Source of the DNA: Citrobacter sp. RHB25-C09
GTDB taxonomy: Bacteria; Pseudomonadota; Gammaproteobacteria; Enterobacterales; Enterobacteriaceae
Length of the DNA: 64,000 nucleotides
Direction of reading: 5' to 3'
Assembly (NCBI RefSeq): GCF_013836145.1
Contig: NZ_CP057483.1
Location: 744,001 to 808,000, forward strand
Shown here: in pieces, positions 54,111 to 61,993 of the stretch
How positions within the stretch are numbered: the first letter of the stretch is position 1
How the letters are laid out: every line of letters starts with the position of its first letter
Translations under genes and position numbers: made by a program
Notes under the pieces: model-generated
What the model was told of the DNA's origin: nothing
The model's database searches: none
Seen by the model: only the letters and a program-made list of their open reading frames with translations

Positions 54111-55193
54111 ATGATATTGCCAGCAATGGCGAAATATCTCGCGTTATTTTTATACGGGTCGATCATTGTGAACATTATCTTTAAGCAGTGTCAGCCGCAT
54201 TCGGACCCTCACAATAAAGCACGTCTGTGCGCCTTTCTCGAAATGTCGGGGCTGGTGCTGGAAGCGGATTGCGAGACGGTCATTATCGCTGAACAACGTG
54301 GCCGTATTGTTGGTTGCGGCGCCCTTGCTGGCAATGTGATTAAAGAGATTGCCGTGGATCCCACCCTGCACGGTGCAGGGCTGAGCCTGAAGCTGTTGAC
54401 AGAATTGCTGGTGCTGGCTTGCGAAAAAGGGCGCAGCGAACTCTTTCTGTATACCAAACCGCAAAACGTGGTGCTCTTCTCTGGGGCCGGATTCTGGCCA
54501 ATTGCTTACACCGACCAGGCAGTCCTGATGGAAAACAGTCGCGAACGGCTGGCGCGTTACTGTCGGCAACTGGCGCTGTATCGCCAGCCCGGCAATAAGA
54601 TCGGTGCCGTCGTGATGAATGCCAATCCGTTCACGCTTGGGCACCGTTGGCTAGTTGAGCAGGCGGCGCAAGCGTGTGACTGGCTGCATCTATTTGTGGT
54701 GAAAGAAGAGGCTTCTTTCTTCTCTTATCCCGACCGCTGGCGACTGATTGAGCAAGGTATCCAGGGGATCGAGCGCGTCACGCTGCATCCGGGTTCGGCT
54801 TATCTCATTTCCCGCGCAACGTTTCCTGGCTATTTCCTGAAGGATCAGGGCGTTGTCGATGAATGCCACAGCCAGATCGACCTGCAACTATTTCGTGAAC
54901 ATCTCGCCCCTGCGCTGGGGATCACCCACCGTTTTGTCGGTACGGAGCCCACCTGCGCGTTGACCCGTGCCTACAACCAGAGAATGAAAATGCGACTGTC
55001 TCCCACGATTGAAGTGGTGGAACTGACGCGAATCGAGAAACAGGGCGAGGCGGTTTCCGCCTCCCGCGTCCGCAAGCTGTATGCCGAGCGGAACTGGCAG
55101 GCTATCGCGCCATTAGTCCCCCCTTCGACGCTTGCATTTCTGACGCGTCTCGCTGCCGGAAATACGGAAATTGCATCACATGACCTTCATTAA
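54111..55193 (+). CDS. citC: Citrate lyase ligase (acetate:SH-citrate lyase ligase)
   Basis: Up to 360 residues. It activates citrate lyase by acetylating the thiol of the CitD prosthetic group with acetate and ATP. An N-terminal GNAT-like region (IIAEQRGRIVGCGALAGNVIKEIAV) precedes a nucleotidyltransferase-like domain with GAVVMNANPFTLGHRWLVEQA and VSASRVRKL. The start is uncertain. ATGs at 54111 and 54126 lack clear ribosome sites and add a hydrophobic segment. A GTG at 54168 gives 341 residues and aligns best with the start of E. coli CitC. I list the longest form because it leaves a 202-bp promoter gap. First gene of citCDEFXG. Confidence 0.9.
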   Translation: MILPAMAKYLALFLYGSIIVNIIFKQCQPHSDPHNKARLCAFLEMSGLVLEADCETVIIAEQRGRIVGCGALAGNVIKEIAVDPTLHGAGLSLKLLTELLVLACEKGRSELFLYTKPQNVVLFSGAGFWPIAYTDQAVLMENSRERLARYCRQLALYRQPGNKIGAVVMNANPFTLGHRWLVEQAAQACDWLHLFVVKEEASFFSYPDRWRLIEQGIQGIERVTLHPGSAYLISRATFPGYFLKDQGVVDECHSQIDLQLFREHLAPALGITHRFVGTEPTCALTRAYNQRMKMRLSPTIEVVELTRIEKQGEAVSASRVRKLYAERNWQAIAPLVPPSTLAFLTRLAAGNTEIASHDLH

Positions 55194-55207
55194 TAAGGAA
55201 AGAGCCG

Positions 55208-55501
55208 ATGGAAATCATTAAAGACGCTCTGGCCGGCACGCTGGAATCCAGCGATGTCATGGTCAGAATTGGCCCCGCTACGGAACCAGGGATCCAACTG
55301 GAGCTGGAGAGCCTGGTCAAGCAGCAGTTTGGCCGGGCCATTGAACATGTCACCCGCGATACGTTAGCAAAACTGGGGGTGACCTCCGCGCACGTCGTCA
55401 TCGATGACAAAGGCGCGCTGGAATGCGTGTTGCGCGCCCGCGTACAAACGGCGGCGATCCGTGCTGCCGAACAACAAGCCATTCACTGGGAGGCATTATG
55501 A
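55208..55501 (+). CDS. citD: Citrate lyase acyl-carrier protein (gamma subunit)
   Basis: 97 residues. It carries the 2'-(5''-triphosphoribosyl)-3'-dephospho-CoA group on Ser14, in GTLESSDVMVRI. The rest (KQFGRAIEHV, VVIDDKGALECVLRARV) matches CitD. It ends in ATGA overlap with citE. AAGGAAAGAG precedes the ATG. Confidence 0.95.
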   Translation: MEIIKDALAGTLESSDVMVRIGPATEPGIQLELESLVKQQFGRAIEHVTRDTLAKLGVTSAHVVIDDKGALECVLRARVQTAAIRAAEQQAIHWEAL

Positions 55502-56367
55502 AACCGCGCCGTAGCATGTTGTTTATCCCTGGGGCAAATGCCGCCATGTTGAGCACTTCCTTTGTCTATGGTGCCGATGCCGTGATGTTCGACCTTGAAG
55601 ACGCGGTCGCATTGCGTGAAAAAGATGCCGCGCGTTTGCTGGTGCATCACGCACTACAGCATCCGTTTTATCAGTATGTCGAAAAAGTGGTGCGCATCAA
55701 TCCCCTGAACACCCCGTTTGGTCTGGACGATCTGGAAGCCGTGGTGCGCGCCGGTGTGGACATTGTCCGGCTGCCGAAAACCGATCGTAAAGAAGATGTG
55801 CTGGAGCTGGAAGCTCACGTTGAGCGTATTGAACGTGAATGCGGACGCAACGTGGGCAGTACGAAACTAATGGCGGCCATCGAGTCGGCATTAGGGGTAG
55901 TGAACGCCATTGAGATTGCAACCGCCTCGCCTCGGATGGTGGCGATTGCCCTGGCGGCCTTTGACTACGTAATGGATATGGGGACCTGTCGCGGTGACGG
56001 TAGCGAGCTGTTCTATGCCCGCTGTGCGGTGCTGCATGCCGCCCGCGTGGCCGGCATTGCCGCCTACGACGTGGTGTGGTCCGACGTAAACAACGAAGAA
56101 GGGTTCCTGAAAGAGGCGCATCTGGCGAAAGGGCTTGGTTTTAACGGTAAGTCGTTGGTTAACCCACGGCAAATTGAACTCTTGCATCAGGTTTACGCCC
56201 CAACTCGCGCGGAGGTTGGTCATGCACTGGAGGTGATTGCCGCAGCCGAAGAGGCCGAAGAACGTGGCCTCGGCGTCGTGTCGCTCAATGGCAAGATGAT
56301 AGATGGTCCGATTATCGACCACGCCCGCAAAGTGGTGGCGTTATCGGCTTCCGGTATTCGTGACTAA
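55498..56367 (+). CDS. citE: Citrate lyase beta subunit (citryl-ACP lyase)
   Basis: 289 residues from the ATG overlapping the citD stop by 4 bp, behind GGGAGG. A TIM-barrel HpcH/HpaI-type lyase that splits citryl-ACP to oxaloacetate and acetyl-ACP. Visible motifs: RSMLFIPGANAAML, VMFDLEDAVAL with metal-binding acidic residues, and VRINPLNTPFGLDDLEAVV. A longer frame opening inside citD is not used. Confidence 0.96.
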   Translation: MKPRRSMLFIPGANAAMLSTSFVYGADAVMFDLEDAVALREKDAARLLVHHALQHPFYQYVEKVVRINPLNTPFGLDDLEAVVRAGVDIVRLPKTDRKEDVLELEAHVERIERECGRNVGSTKLMAAIESALGVVNAIEIATASPRMVAIALAAFDYVMDMGTCRGDGSELFYARCAVLHAARVAGIAAYDVVWSDVNNEEGFLKEAHLAKGLGFNGKSLVNPRQIELLHQVYAPTRAEVGHALEVIAAAEEAEERGLGVVSLNGKMIDGPIIDHARKVVALSASGIRD

Positions 56368-56378
56368 GGAAGGAAACA

Positions 56379-57899
56379 ATGAAAGAGACAATATCCATGC
56401 TCAATCAGCAGTACGTGATGCCGGAAGGATTACAGCCTTATGCTGGCGTGACTGTCAACAGCCCGTGGCTGGCGAATGAACAGGCGAAGCGCAGCCGGAA
56501 AGTGTGCCAGTCACTCAGAGAAGCTATAGAACGTTCAGGGTTACAAAATGGAATGACCATCTCCTTCCACCACGCTTTCCGTGGCGGCGATAAAGTGGTT
56601 AACCTGGTGGTCGCGCAACTGGCGGAAATGGGGTTTCGTGACCTGACGCTGGCCTCCAGTTCGCTGATCGACGCGCACTGGCCGCTGATCGGACACATCA
56701 AAAACGGCGTGATCCGGCAGATCTACACCTCTGGCCTGCGCGGTAAACTGGGCGAAGAGATCTCTGCGGGATTGATGGAAAATCCGGTGCAGATCCACTC
56801 CCACGGCGGCCGTGCGCATCTGGTTAAAACGGGCGAGTTGAAAATAGACGTCGCGTTTCTCGGCGTGCCGTGCTGCGACGAGTTCGGTAATGCCAACGGC
56901 TTCAGCGGTAAATCCCGCTGCGGATCGTTGGGCTATGCAAGAGTAGATGCCGAAGCGGCTAAGTGCGTGGTGCTGCTAACCGAAGAGTGGGTGGAGTATC
57001 CCAACTATCCTGCCAGCATTGCTCAGGATCAGGTGGACTATATCGTTCAGGTCGAGGAGGTTGGCGATCCGGACAAGATCACCGCCGGGGCGATCCGTTT
57101 AACCAGTAATCCGCGCGAACTGCTGATTGCCCGCCAGGCGGCGAACGTGATCGAGCATTCTGGCTATTTCAACGACGGCTTCTCCTTGCAGACGGGCACA
57201 GGCGGCGCGTCGCTGGCGGTGACTCGCTTCCTCGAAGAGAAAATGCGCCGTCGCGAAATTACGGCGGCATTTGGCCTCGGCGGTATTACTGGCACGATGG
57301 TCGATCTGCACGAGAAAGGGTTGATCAAAGCGCTGCTGGATACGCAGTCCTTTGACGGTGACGCAACCCGCTCGCTGGCGACTAACCCGAACCACATCGA
57401 AATCTCGGCGAATCAATACGCGAACCCAAGCTCGAAAGGCGCCTCCTGCGAACGTCTCAACGTTGTCATGCTGAGCGCGCTGGAAATTGACGTCAACTTT
57501 AACGTGAACGTGATGACCGGTTCAAACGGCGTCCTGCGTGGTGCCTCCGGCGGGCATAGTGATACGGCTGCAGGAGCGGACCTCACCATTATTACCGCCC
57601 CTCTGGTTCGCGGGCGCATTCCCTGCGTGGTGGAAAAAGTGCTTACCACGGTGACGCCGGGGGCCAGCGTCGATGTGTTGGTTACCGATCACGGCATTGC
57701 GGTGAACCCTGCTCGTCAGGATTTGATCGACAACCTGCGCGATGCCGGGATCCCGCTGACGACTATCGAGCAACTGCAGGCGCGCGCAGAAACATTGACA
57801 GGAAAACCGGAGCCCATCGCTTTCACCGAACGTGTGGTGGCAGTTGTACGTTACCGCGATGGTTCGGTGATCGATGTCATTAAGCAGGTAAAAAGCTGA
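56379..57899 (+). CDS. citF: Citrate lyase alpha subunit (citrate:acetyl-ACP transferase)
   Basis: 506 residues. CoA-transferase-like subunit that swaps acetate for citrate on the CitD prosthetic group. Family stretches: TISFHHAFRGGDKVVNLV at the N-terminal domain, SGLRGKLGEEISAGL, and the C-terminal GTGGASLAVTRFLEEKM and GASGGHSDTAAGADL. An AAGGAA site lies upstream. A second ATG at codon 7 is possible. It ends with one-base overlap into citX. Confidence 0.96.
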   Translation: MKETISMLNQQYVMPEGLQPYAGVTVNSPWLANEQAKRSRKVCQSLREAIERSGLQNGMTISFHHAFRGGDKVVNLVVAQLAEMGFRDLTLASSSLIDAHWPLIGHIKNGVIRQIYTSGLRGKLGEEISAGLMENPVQIHSHGGRAHLVKTGELKIDVAFLGVPCCDEFGNANGFSGKSRCGSLGYARVDAEAAKCVVLLTEEWVEYPNYPASIAQDQVDYIVQVEEVGDPDKITAGAIRLTSNPRELLIARQAANVIEHSGYFNDGFSLQTGTGGASLAVTRFLEEKMRRREITAAFGLGGITGTMVDLHEKGLIKALLDTQSFDGDATRSLATNPNHIEISANQYANPSSKGASCERLNVVMLSALEIDVNFNVNVMTGSNGVLRGASGGHSDTAAGADLTIITAPLVRGRIPCVVEKVLTTVTPGASVDVLVTDHGIAVNPARQDLIDNLRDAGIPLTTIEQLQARAETLTGKPEPIAFTERVVAVVRYRDGSVIDVIKQVKS

Positions 57900-58450
57900 T
57901 GACTGGCGCAGACCTGTTATCCGGCGGCCAGTGTGTGTCGCTTGAGGAGATACTCCAGGCACGAGAAAAACGGGTAGCACGCCAGCGCCATGCGCTGGCC
58001 TGTTATCGGCTGCCTCTAATCTCCTTAACGCTGGTCGCCCCCGGCCCGATAAAAAATACTCCCGCCTGGCGACGGGTGGCTGACTTAGCACGAGCAGAGA
58101 TTGTCGCCTGTTGCGAACGCAATCAGTGGGTCTGCGTCTGGGAGACAACCACCGCCGCCCGAAGCGGTCCGGAATGGATGGCAGCGCTTTGCGCCCCGGC
58201 AAAGCAGCTAAAGCAGGCCATGCTGCTGCTGGAAGATGAGCACCCGCTGGGGCGTCTCTGGGATATTGATGTTATTGACTGCGACGGCAGTGTTATTTCT
58301 CGCAGCGCATTGGGGAAAGCATCGCGTCCGTGTCTGATCTGCAACGAAGACGCTCATGTCTGCGCGCGAGCCAGGAGACATGAACCCGATTTGCTGTTGG
58401 AAGAAATTGCAAAAAGGATTGAACGTTATGAGCGAAATGATCGCGATTAA
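57899..58450 (+). CDS. citX: Apo-citrate lyase phosphoribosyl-dephospho-CoA transferase
   Basis: 183 residues. It transfers the triphosphoribosyl-dephospho-CoA group to apo-CitD. Visible family stretches: ILQAREKRVARQRHAL, LISLTLVAPGPIKNT, HPLGRLWDIDVID and the Cys-rich RPCLICNEDAHVCARARRH. It overlaps citF by 1 bp and citG by 23 bp. A separate citX and citG is the arrangement seen in E. coli. Confidence 0.93.
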   Translation: MTGADLLSGGQCVSLEEILQAREKRVARQRHALACYRLPLISLTLVAPGPIKNTPAWRRVADLARAEIVACCERNQWVCVWETTTAARSGPEWMAALCAPAKQLKQAMLLLEDEHPLGRLWDIDVIDCDGSVISRSALGKASRPCLICNEDAHVCARARRHEPDLLLEEIAKRIERYERNDRD

Positions 58451-59339
58451 ACAACCCGCCCATGCCTCTTCGGTTTTACAGGCCAGCGATGTTGTAGGCC
58501 TGATTGAGAGGGCGCTATTCACTGAAGTTCAATTAACCCCGAAGCCCGGTTTAGTCGATATCCGTAACTCCGGGGCGCATCAGGATATGGATCTGGCGAC
58601 ATTTGAGAGAAGCATTGCCGCCGTTACGCCATGGATGGAGAATTTTTACATTATCGGGCGCGATAGCTCTGCGCTTCCTGCCGAACAGGTTCTGCCGATG
58701 CTGCGTCCTATTGGCATGGCCTGCGAAGCGGATATGCTGCGGGCAACGGGCGGTGTGAATACTCACCGTGGGGCAATATTTGCCTTCGGCTTGCTCAGCG
58801 CGGCAACGGGCAGGCTGGTCGCGCGGGGGGAACCGCTTGAACAAAATGGCCTCTGTTATTGCGTCGCGAAAATGTGTCGGAACATTGTGGCGCTGGAACT
58901 TTCGGCTTCAGCCCTGGCGCCAGAAACCAGCAAAAGCGTCAGTCATTTTGTGCATTACGGCCTTTCAGGAGCGCGAGGGGAGGCCGAAAGCGGTTTTAAT
59001 ACTGTAAGAACGCAGGCGCTTCCGGTCTATAACCGGGTCCGGGAACTCCATGAGGACGATAACCTTGCGCTGCTCCAGACGTTACTGCATCTGATGGCGT
59101 GGAATGATGATACCAATCTGGTGTCGCGTGGAGCGTTAAAAGGCCTTTATTACGTTCAACAACAGGCGCAGCGGTTGCTCTGGGATGGCGGCGTGCTCAC
59201 CAAAGGGGGAATTGCGGCGTTACAGCGCCTGGATGATGACCTGATCGCCCGTAATCTGAGTCCCGGCGGCAGTGCAGACCTGCTTGCGGTTACCTGCTTC
59301 CTTAGCCATTTCCCTCCCGGCCCTCTGTATCGGGATTAA
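58428..59339 (+). CDS. citG: Triphosphoribosyl-dephospho-CoA synthase
   Basis: 303 residues from the ATG with AAAAAGGA upstream; a second ATG three codons later is possible. It makes the CitD prosthetic-group precursor from dephospho-CoA and ATP. The hallmark VQLTPKPGLVDIRNSGAHQDM is at residues about 37-58, with RATGGVNTHRGAIFAFG and a C-terminal SPGGSADLLAVTCF. Last gene of citCDEFXG; a REP unit and a palindrome follow. Confidence 0.95.
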   Translation: MSEMIAIKQPAHASSVLQASDVVGLIERALFTEVQLTPKPGLVDIRNSGAHQDMDLATFERSIAAVTPWMENFYIIGRDSSALPAEQVLPMLRPIGMACEADMLRATGGVNTHRGAIFAFGLLSAATGRLVARGEPLEQNGLCYCVAKMCRNIVALELSASALAPETSKSVSHFVHYGLSGARGEAESGFNTVRTQALPVYNRVRELHEDDNLALLQTLLHLMAWNDDTNLVSRGALKGLYYVQQQAQRLLWDGGVLTKGGIAALQRLDDDLIARNLSPGGSADLLAVTCFLSHFPPGPLYRD

Positions 59340-59359
59340 GGCCATATTCGGCGTAACTT

Positions 59360-59390
59360 GCCCGGTGGCGCTAGCGCTTACCGGGCCTAC
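59360..59390. repeat. REP unit after citG
   Basis: GCCCGGTGGCGCTAGCGCTTACCGGGCC is a single REP hairpin of the CCCGGT family, starting 20 bp after the citG stop. Confidence 0.8.
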
Positions 59391-59396
59391 GTGCGA

Positions 59397-59422
59397 ATGA
59401 TTCATCCCGCGGGATGAATCAT
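59397..59422. repeat. 26-bp perfect palindrome downstream of citG
   Basis: ATGATTCATCCCG followed by its exact reverse complement with no spacer, then GCCTTTTA. It may be a terminator-like hairpin for citCDEFXG or a protein-binding site. The lack of a loop argues for DNA recognition or a cruciform, but some terminators look like this. Confidence 0.7.
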
Positions 59423-59473
59423 GCCTTTTACTGATACGTCCACCTGTTTATCATAAAATTCTAATTATCGCTG

Positions 59474-59515
59474 TTTTCAGATGGCGACTTTGCCAACGGC
59501 TGGTTAATCTGAAAA
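59474..59515. repeat. Inverted repeat upstream of dapB
   Basis: TTTTCAGAT (59474-59482) and ATCTGAAAA (59507-59515) are 9-bp perfect arms spaced by 24 bp, starting 33 bp before the dapB ATG. Possible regulator site or leader hairpin. I cannot name a regulator. Confidence 0.5.
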
Positions 59516-59548
59516 CGGTTTACATCATTTTAACCTAAGAGAATAACT

Positions 59549-60370
59549 ATGCATGATGCACAGGTCCGCGTCGCGATCGCGGGGGCGGGTGGACGTATGG
59601 GACGCCAGTTAATTCAGGCGGCTTTTCAGATGGACGGTGTCGTGCTGGGAGCGGCGCTGGAGCGCGAGAGCTCTTCCTTATTGGGCAGTGACGCCGGGGA
59701 ACTCGCTGGTGTTGGCAAGACAGGCGTAACTGTGCAAAGCAGCCTGGCGGCGGTAAAAGACGATTTTGACGTCTTCATCGATTTTACCCGGCCGGAAGGT
59801 ACGCTGGCGCATCTGGCCTTTTGCCGCCAGCACGGGAAGGGCATGGTCATTGGTACCACCGGTTTTGACGATGCGGGCAAACAGGCGATTCGTGAAGCGT
59901 CGCAGGAGATTGGCATCGTGTTTGCCGCGAACTTTAGCGTCGGCGTTAACGTAATGCTTAAGCTGCTGGAAAAAGCGGCAAAAGTGATGGGGGATTACAC
60001 CGACATCGAAATCATCGAAGCGCATCATCGCCATAAAGTGGATGCGCCTTCCGGAACCGCGCTGGCGATGGGTGAAGCGATAGCTCATGCGCTGGATAAA
60101 GACCTAAAAGCATGCGCGGTATACAGTCGTGAAGGGTATACCGGAGAACGTGTACCGGGCACCATCGGTTTTGCCACCGTGCGCGCCGGAGATATTGTCG
60201 GTGAGCATACCGCAATGTTTGCCGATATTGGTGAGCGCGTCGAAATCACCCATAAAGCCTCCAGTCGCATGACCTTTGCGAATGGCGCAGTGAGATCTGC
60301 ACTTTGGATTGATTCTAAGCCAAAGGGGCTTTTTGATATGCGAGATGTGCTCGATCTCAACAATTTATAG
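59549..60370 (+). CDS. dapB: 4-hydroxy-tetrahydrodipicolinate reductase
   Basis: 273 residues (E. coli 273). NAD(P)H-dependent step of diaminopimelate and lysine synthesis. The N-terminal Rossmann motif is AIAGAGGRMGRQLIQA, with GTTGFDDAGKQAI in the hinge, catalytic HHRHKVDAPSGTAL and the C-terminal FANGAVRSALWI. An AGAG site precedes the ATG. It stands alone between the citrate locus and carAB. Confidence 0.98.
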   Translation: MHDAQVRVAIAGAGGRMGRQLIQAAFQMDGVVLGAALERESSSLLGSDAGELAGVGKTGVTVQSSLAAVKDDFDVFIDFTRPEGTLAHLAFCRQHGKGMVIGTTGFDDAGKQAIREASQEIGIVFAANFSVGVNVMLKLLEKAAKVMGDYTDIEIIEAHHRHKVDAPSGTALAMGEAIAHALDKDLKACAVYSREGYTGERVPGTIGFATVRAGDIVGEHTAMFADIGERVEITHKASSRMTFANGAVRSALWIDSKPKGLFDMRDVLDLNNL

Positions 60371-60590
60371 CCAGTTATTACCTTCGTGATGTGGTTATTG
60401 TAATCGTAATGCATTGATTACATAGGGTAATATTTTATTGCCCTATTTATTTTTAACGTTTCATCTAATATTTCACATAAACTCTTATAAAGTTGGTTTT
60501 TTCTATCGAAATTACGTTACCTTCATGTTAATTTTGACCATCTGGTCTGGTTTTTCTCATTACCAGCTTCATTTTCACACCATAAAGTAT

Positions 60591-60606
60591 ACGCAAGCGT
60601 TTTCCT
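60591..60606 (+). promoter_or_regulatory. PurR operator of carAB
   Basis: The 456-bp dapB-carA gap (60371-60826) has no convincing gene and carries the carAB control elements. ACGCAAGCGTTTTCCT matches the PurR consensus ACGCAAACGTTTTCNT at all but one defined position. E. coli carAB is repressed by PurR from its distal promoter region. The flanking AT-rich DNA would hold distal promoter P1. Confidence 0.85.
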
Positions 60607-60756
60607 GCGCATCAAAGGTGATCTTTTTACCTGTTAAAAGCAGCAATACATTCCTGAGTCGCAAAATAATATAAAAAATACCGCCTTTAAGTTGACTTTT
60701 AACCGCCATATCTCCAGAATGCCGCCGTTTGCCAGAAATCCACCGGTAAGCAAATT

Positions 60757-60795
60757 TGCATTGATTCATGCAACACAAATGAATTAGTATGCAAA
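60757..60795 (+). promoter_or_regulatory. ArgR box region of carAB (proximal promoter)
   Basis: TGAAT-TAGT-ATGCA at 60780-60793 matches the ARG box TGAAT-N4-ATTCA with one mismatch, and a weaker palindromic TTGCAT...ATGCAA lies just upstream. Position and sequence resemble the tandem ARG boxes over the arginine-repressed P2 promoter of E. coli carAB. Confidence 0.7.
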
Positions 60796-60826
60796 TAAAG
60801 TGAGTGAATATTCTCTGGAGGGTGTT

Positions 60827-61975
60827 TTGATTAAGTCAGCGCTATTGGTTCTGGAAGACGGAACCCAGTTTCACGGTCGGGCCATAGGGGCAACAGGTTC
60901 GGCGGTTGGGGAAGTCGTTTTCAATACTTCAATGACCGGTTATCAAGAAATCCTCACTGATCCTTCCTATTCTCGCCAAATCGTTACTCTTACTTATCCC
61001 CATATCGGCAATGTCGGCACCAATGCCGCCGATGAAGAATCCTCCCTGGTACATGCACAAGGCCTCGTCATCCGTGACCTGCCGCTGATCGCCAGTAATT
61101 TCCGCAATACCGAGGACCTCTCTTCTTACCTGAAGCGCCATAACATCGTGGCGATTGCGGATATCGATACTCGTAAGTTAACGCGTCTGCTGCGCGAGAA
61201 GGGCGCACAGAACGGTTGCATTATCGCGGGGGATAACCCTGATGCAGCCCTGGCGCTGGAAAAAGCGAAAGCCTTCCCTGGCCTGAATGGCATGGACCTG
61301 GCGAAAGAAGTGACCTGCAATGAAGCCTACGGCTGGACGCAGGGAAGCTGGACATTGGCGGGTGACCTGCCGGAAGCGAAAAAAGAAGAAGACCTGCCGT
61401 TCCACGTGGTGGCTTACGATTTTGGCGCTAAACGTAACATCCTGCGTATGCTGGTGGATCGCGGCTGCCGCCTGACGATTGTGCCGGCACAAACCTCCGC
61501 GGAGGATGTGCTGAAGATGAACCCGGACGGCATCTTCCTTTCGAACGGTCCTGGCGACCCGGCACCCTGCGATTACGCCATCACGGCGATTCAGAAATTC
61601 CTGGAAACCGACATTCCTGTCTTCGGCATCTGCCTCGGCCATCAGCTGCTGGCGCTGGCGAGCGGTGCGAAAACCGTGAAGATGAAGTTTGGTCATCACG
61701 GTGGCAACCACCCGGTGAAAGACATCGACAACAACACGGTAATGATTACTGCCCAGAACCACGGTTTCGCGGTTGATGAAGCCTCAATGCCGGCTAATCT
61801 GCGCGTCACCCACAAATCCCTTTTTGACGGCACTCTGCAAGGGATTCATCGTACCGATAAGCCAGCGTTCAGCTTCCAGGGGCACCCGGAAGCCAGCCCC
61901 GGCCCGCACGACGCCGCACCGCTGTTCGATCACTTTATCGAACTTATCGAGCAATACCGTAAGACCGCTAAATAA
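60827..61975 (+). CDS. carA: Carbamoyl-phosphate synthase small subunit
   Basis: 382 residues from a TTG start (IKSALLVLEDGTQFHG follows), 4 bp after the strong GGAGGG site. E. coli carA also starts with UUG at this place, and the ATG at 60800 would lie upstream of the ribosome site. The glutaminase subunit feeds ammonia to CarB. The class I amidotransferase triad is in FGICLGHQLLALASG (Cys) and the HPE of SFQGHPEASPGP. carB starts 18 bp downstream. Confidence 0.97.
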   Translation: MIKSALLVLEDGTQFHGRAIGATGSAVGEVVFNTSMTGYQEILTDPSYSRQIVTLTYPHIGNVGTNAADEESSLVHAQGLVIRDLPLIASNFRNTEDLSSYLKRHNIVAIADIDTRKLTRLLREKGAQNGCIIAGDNPDAALALEKAKAFPGLNGMDLAKEVTCNEAYGWTQGSWTLAGDLPEAKKEEDLPFHVVAYDFGAKRNILRMLVDRGCRLTIVPAQTSAEDVLKMNPDGIFLSNGPGDPAPCDYAITAIQKFLETDIPVFGICLGHQLLALASGAKTVKMKFGHHGGNHPVKDIDNNTVMITAQNHGFAVDEASMPANLRVTHKSLFDGTLQGIHRTDKPAFSFQGHPEASPGPHDAAPLFDHFIELIEQYRKTAK

Positions 61976-61993
61976 TCAGGAGCTGAGAAGACA

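Noticed and set aside
60438..60674. 78-codon frame in the dapB-carA gap
   Set aside because: It lies in AT-rich promoter DNA over the PurR box, is rich in Phe/Ile/Tyr as expected of random AT-rich sequence, and has no ribosome site.
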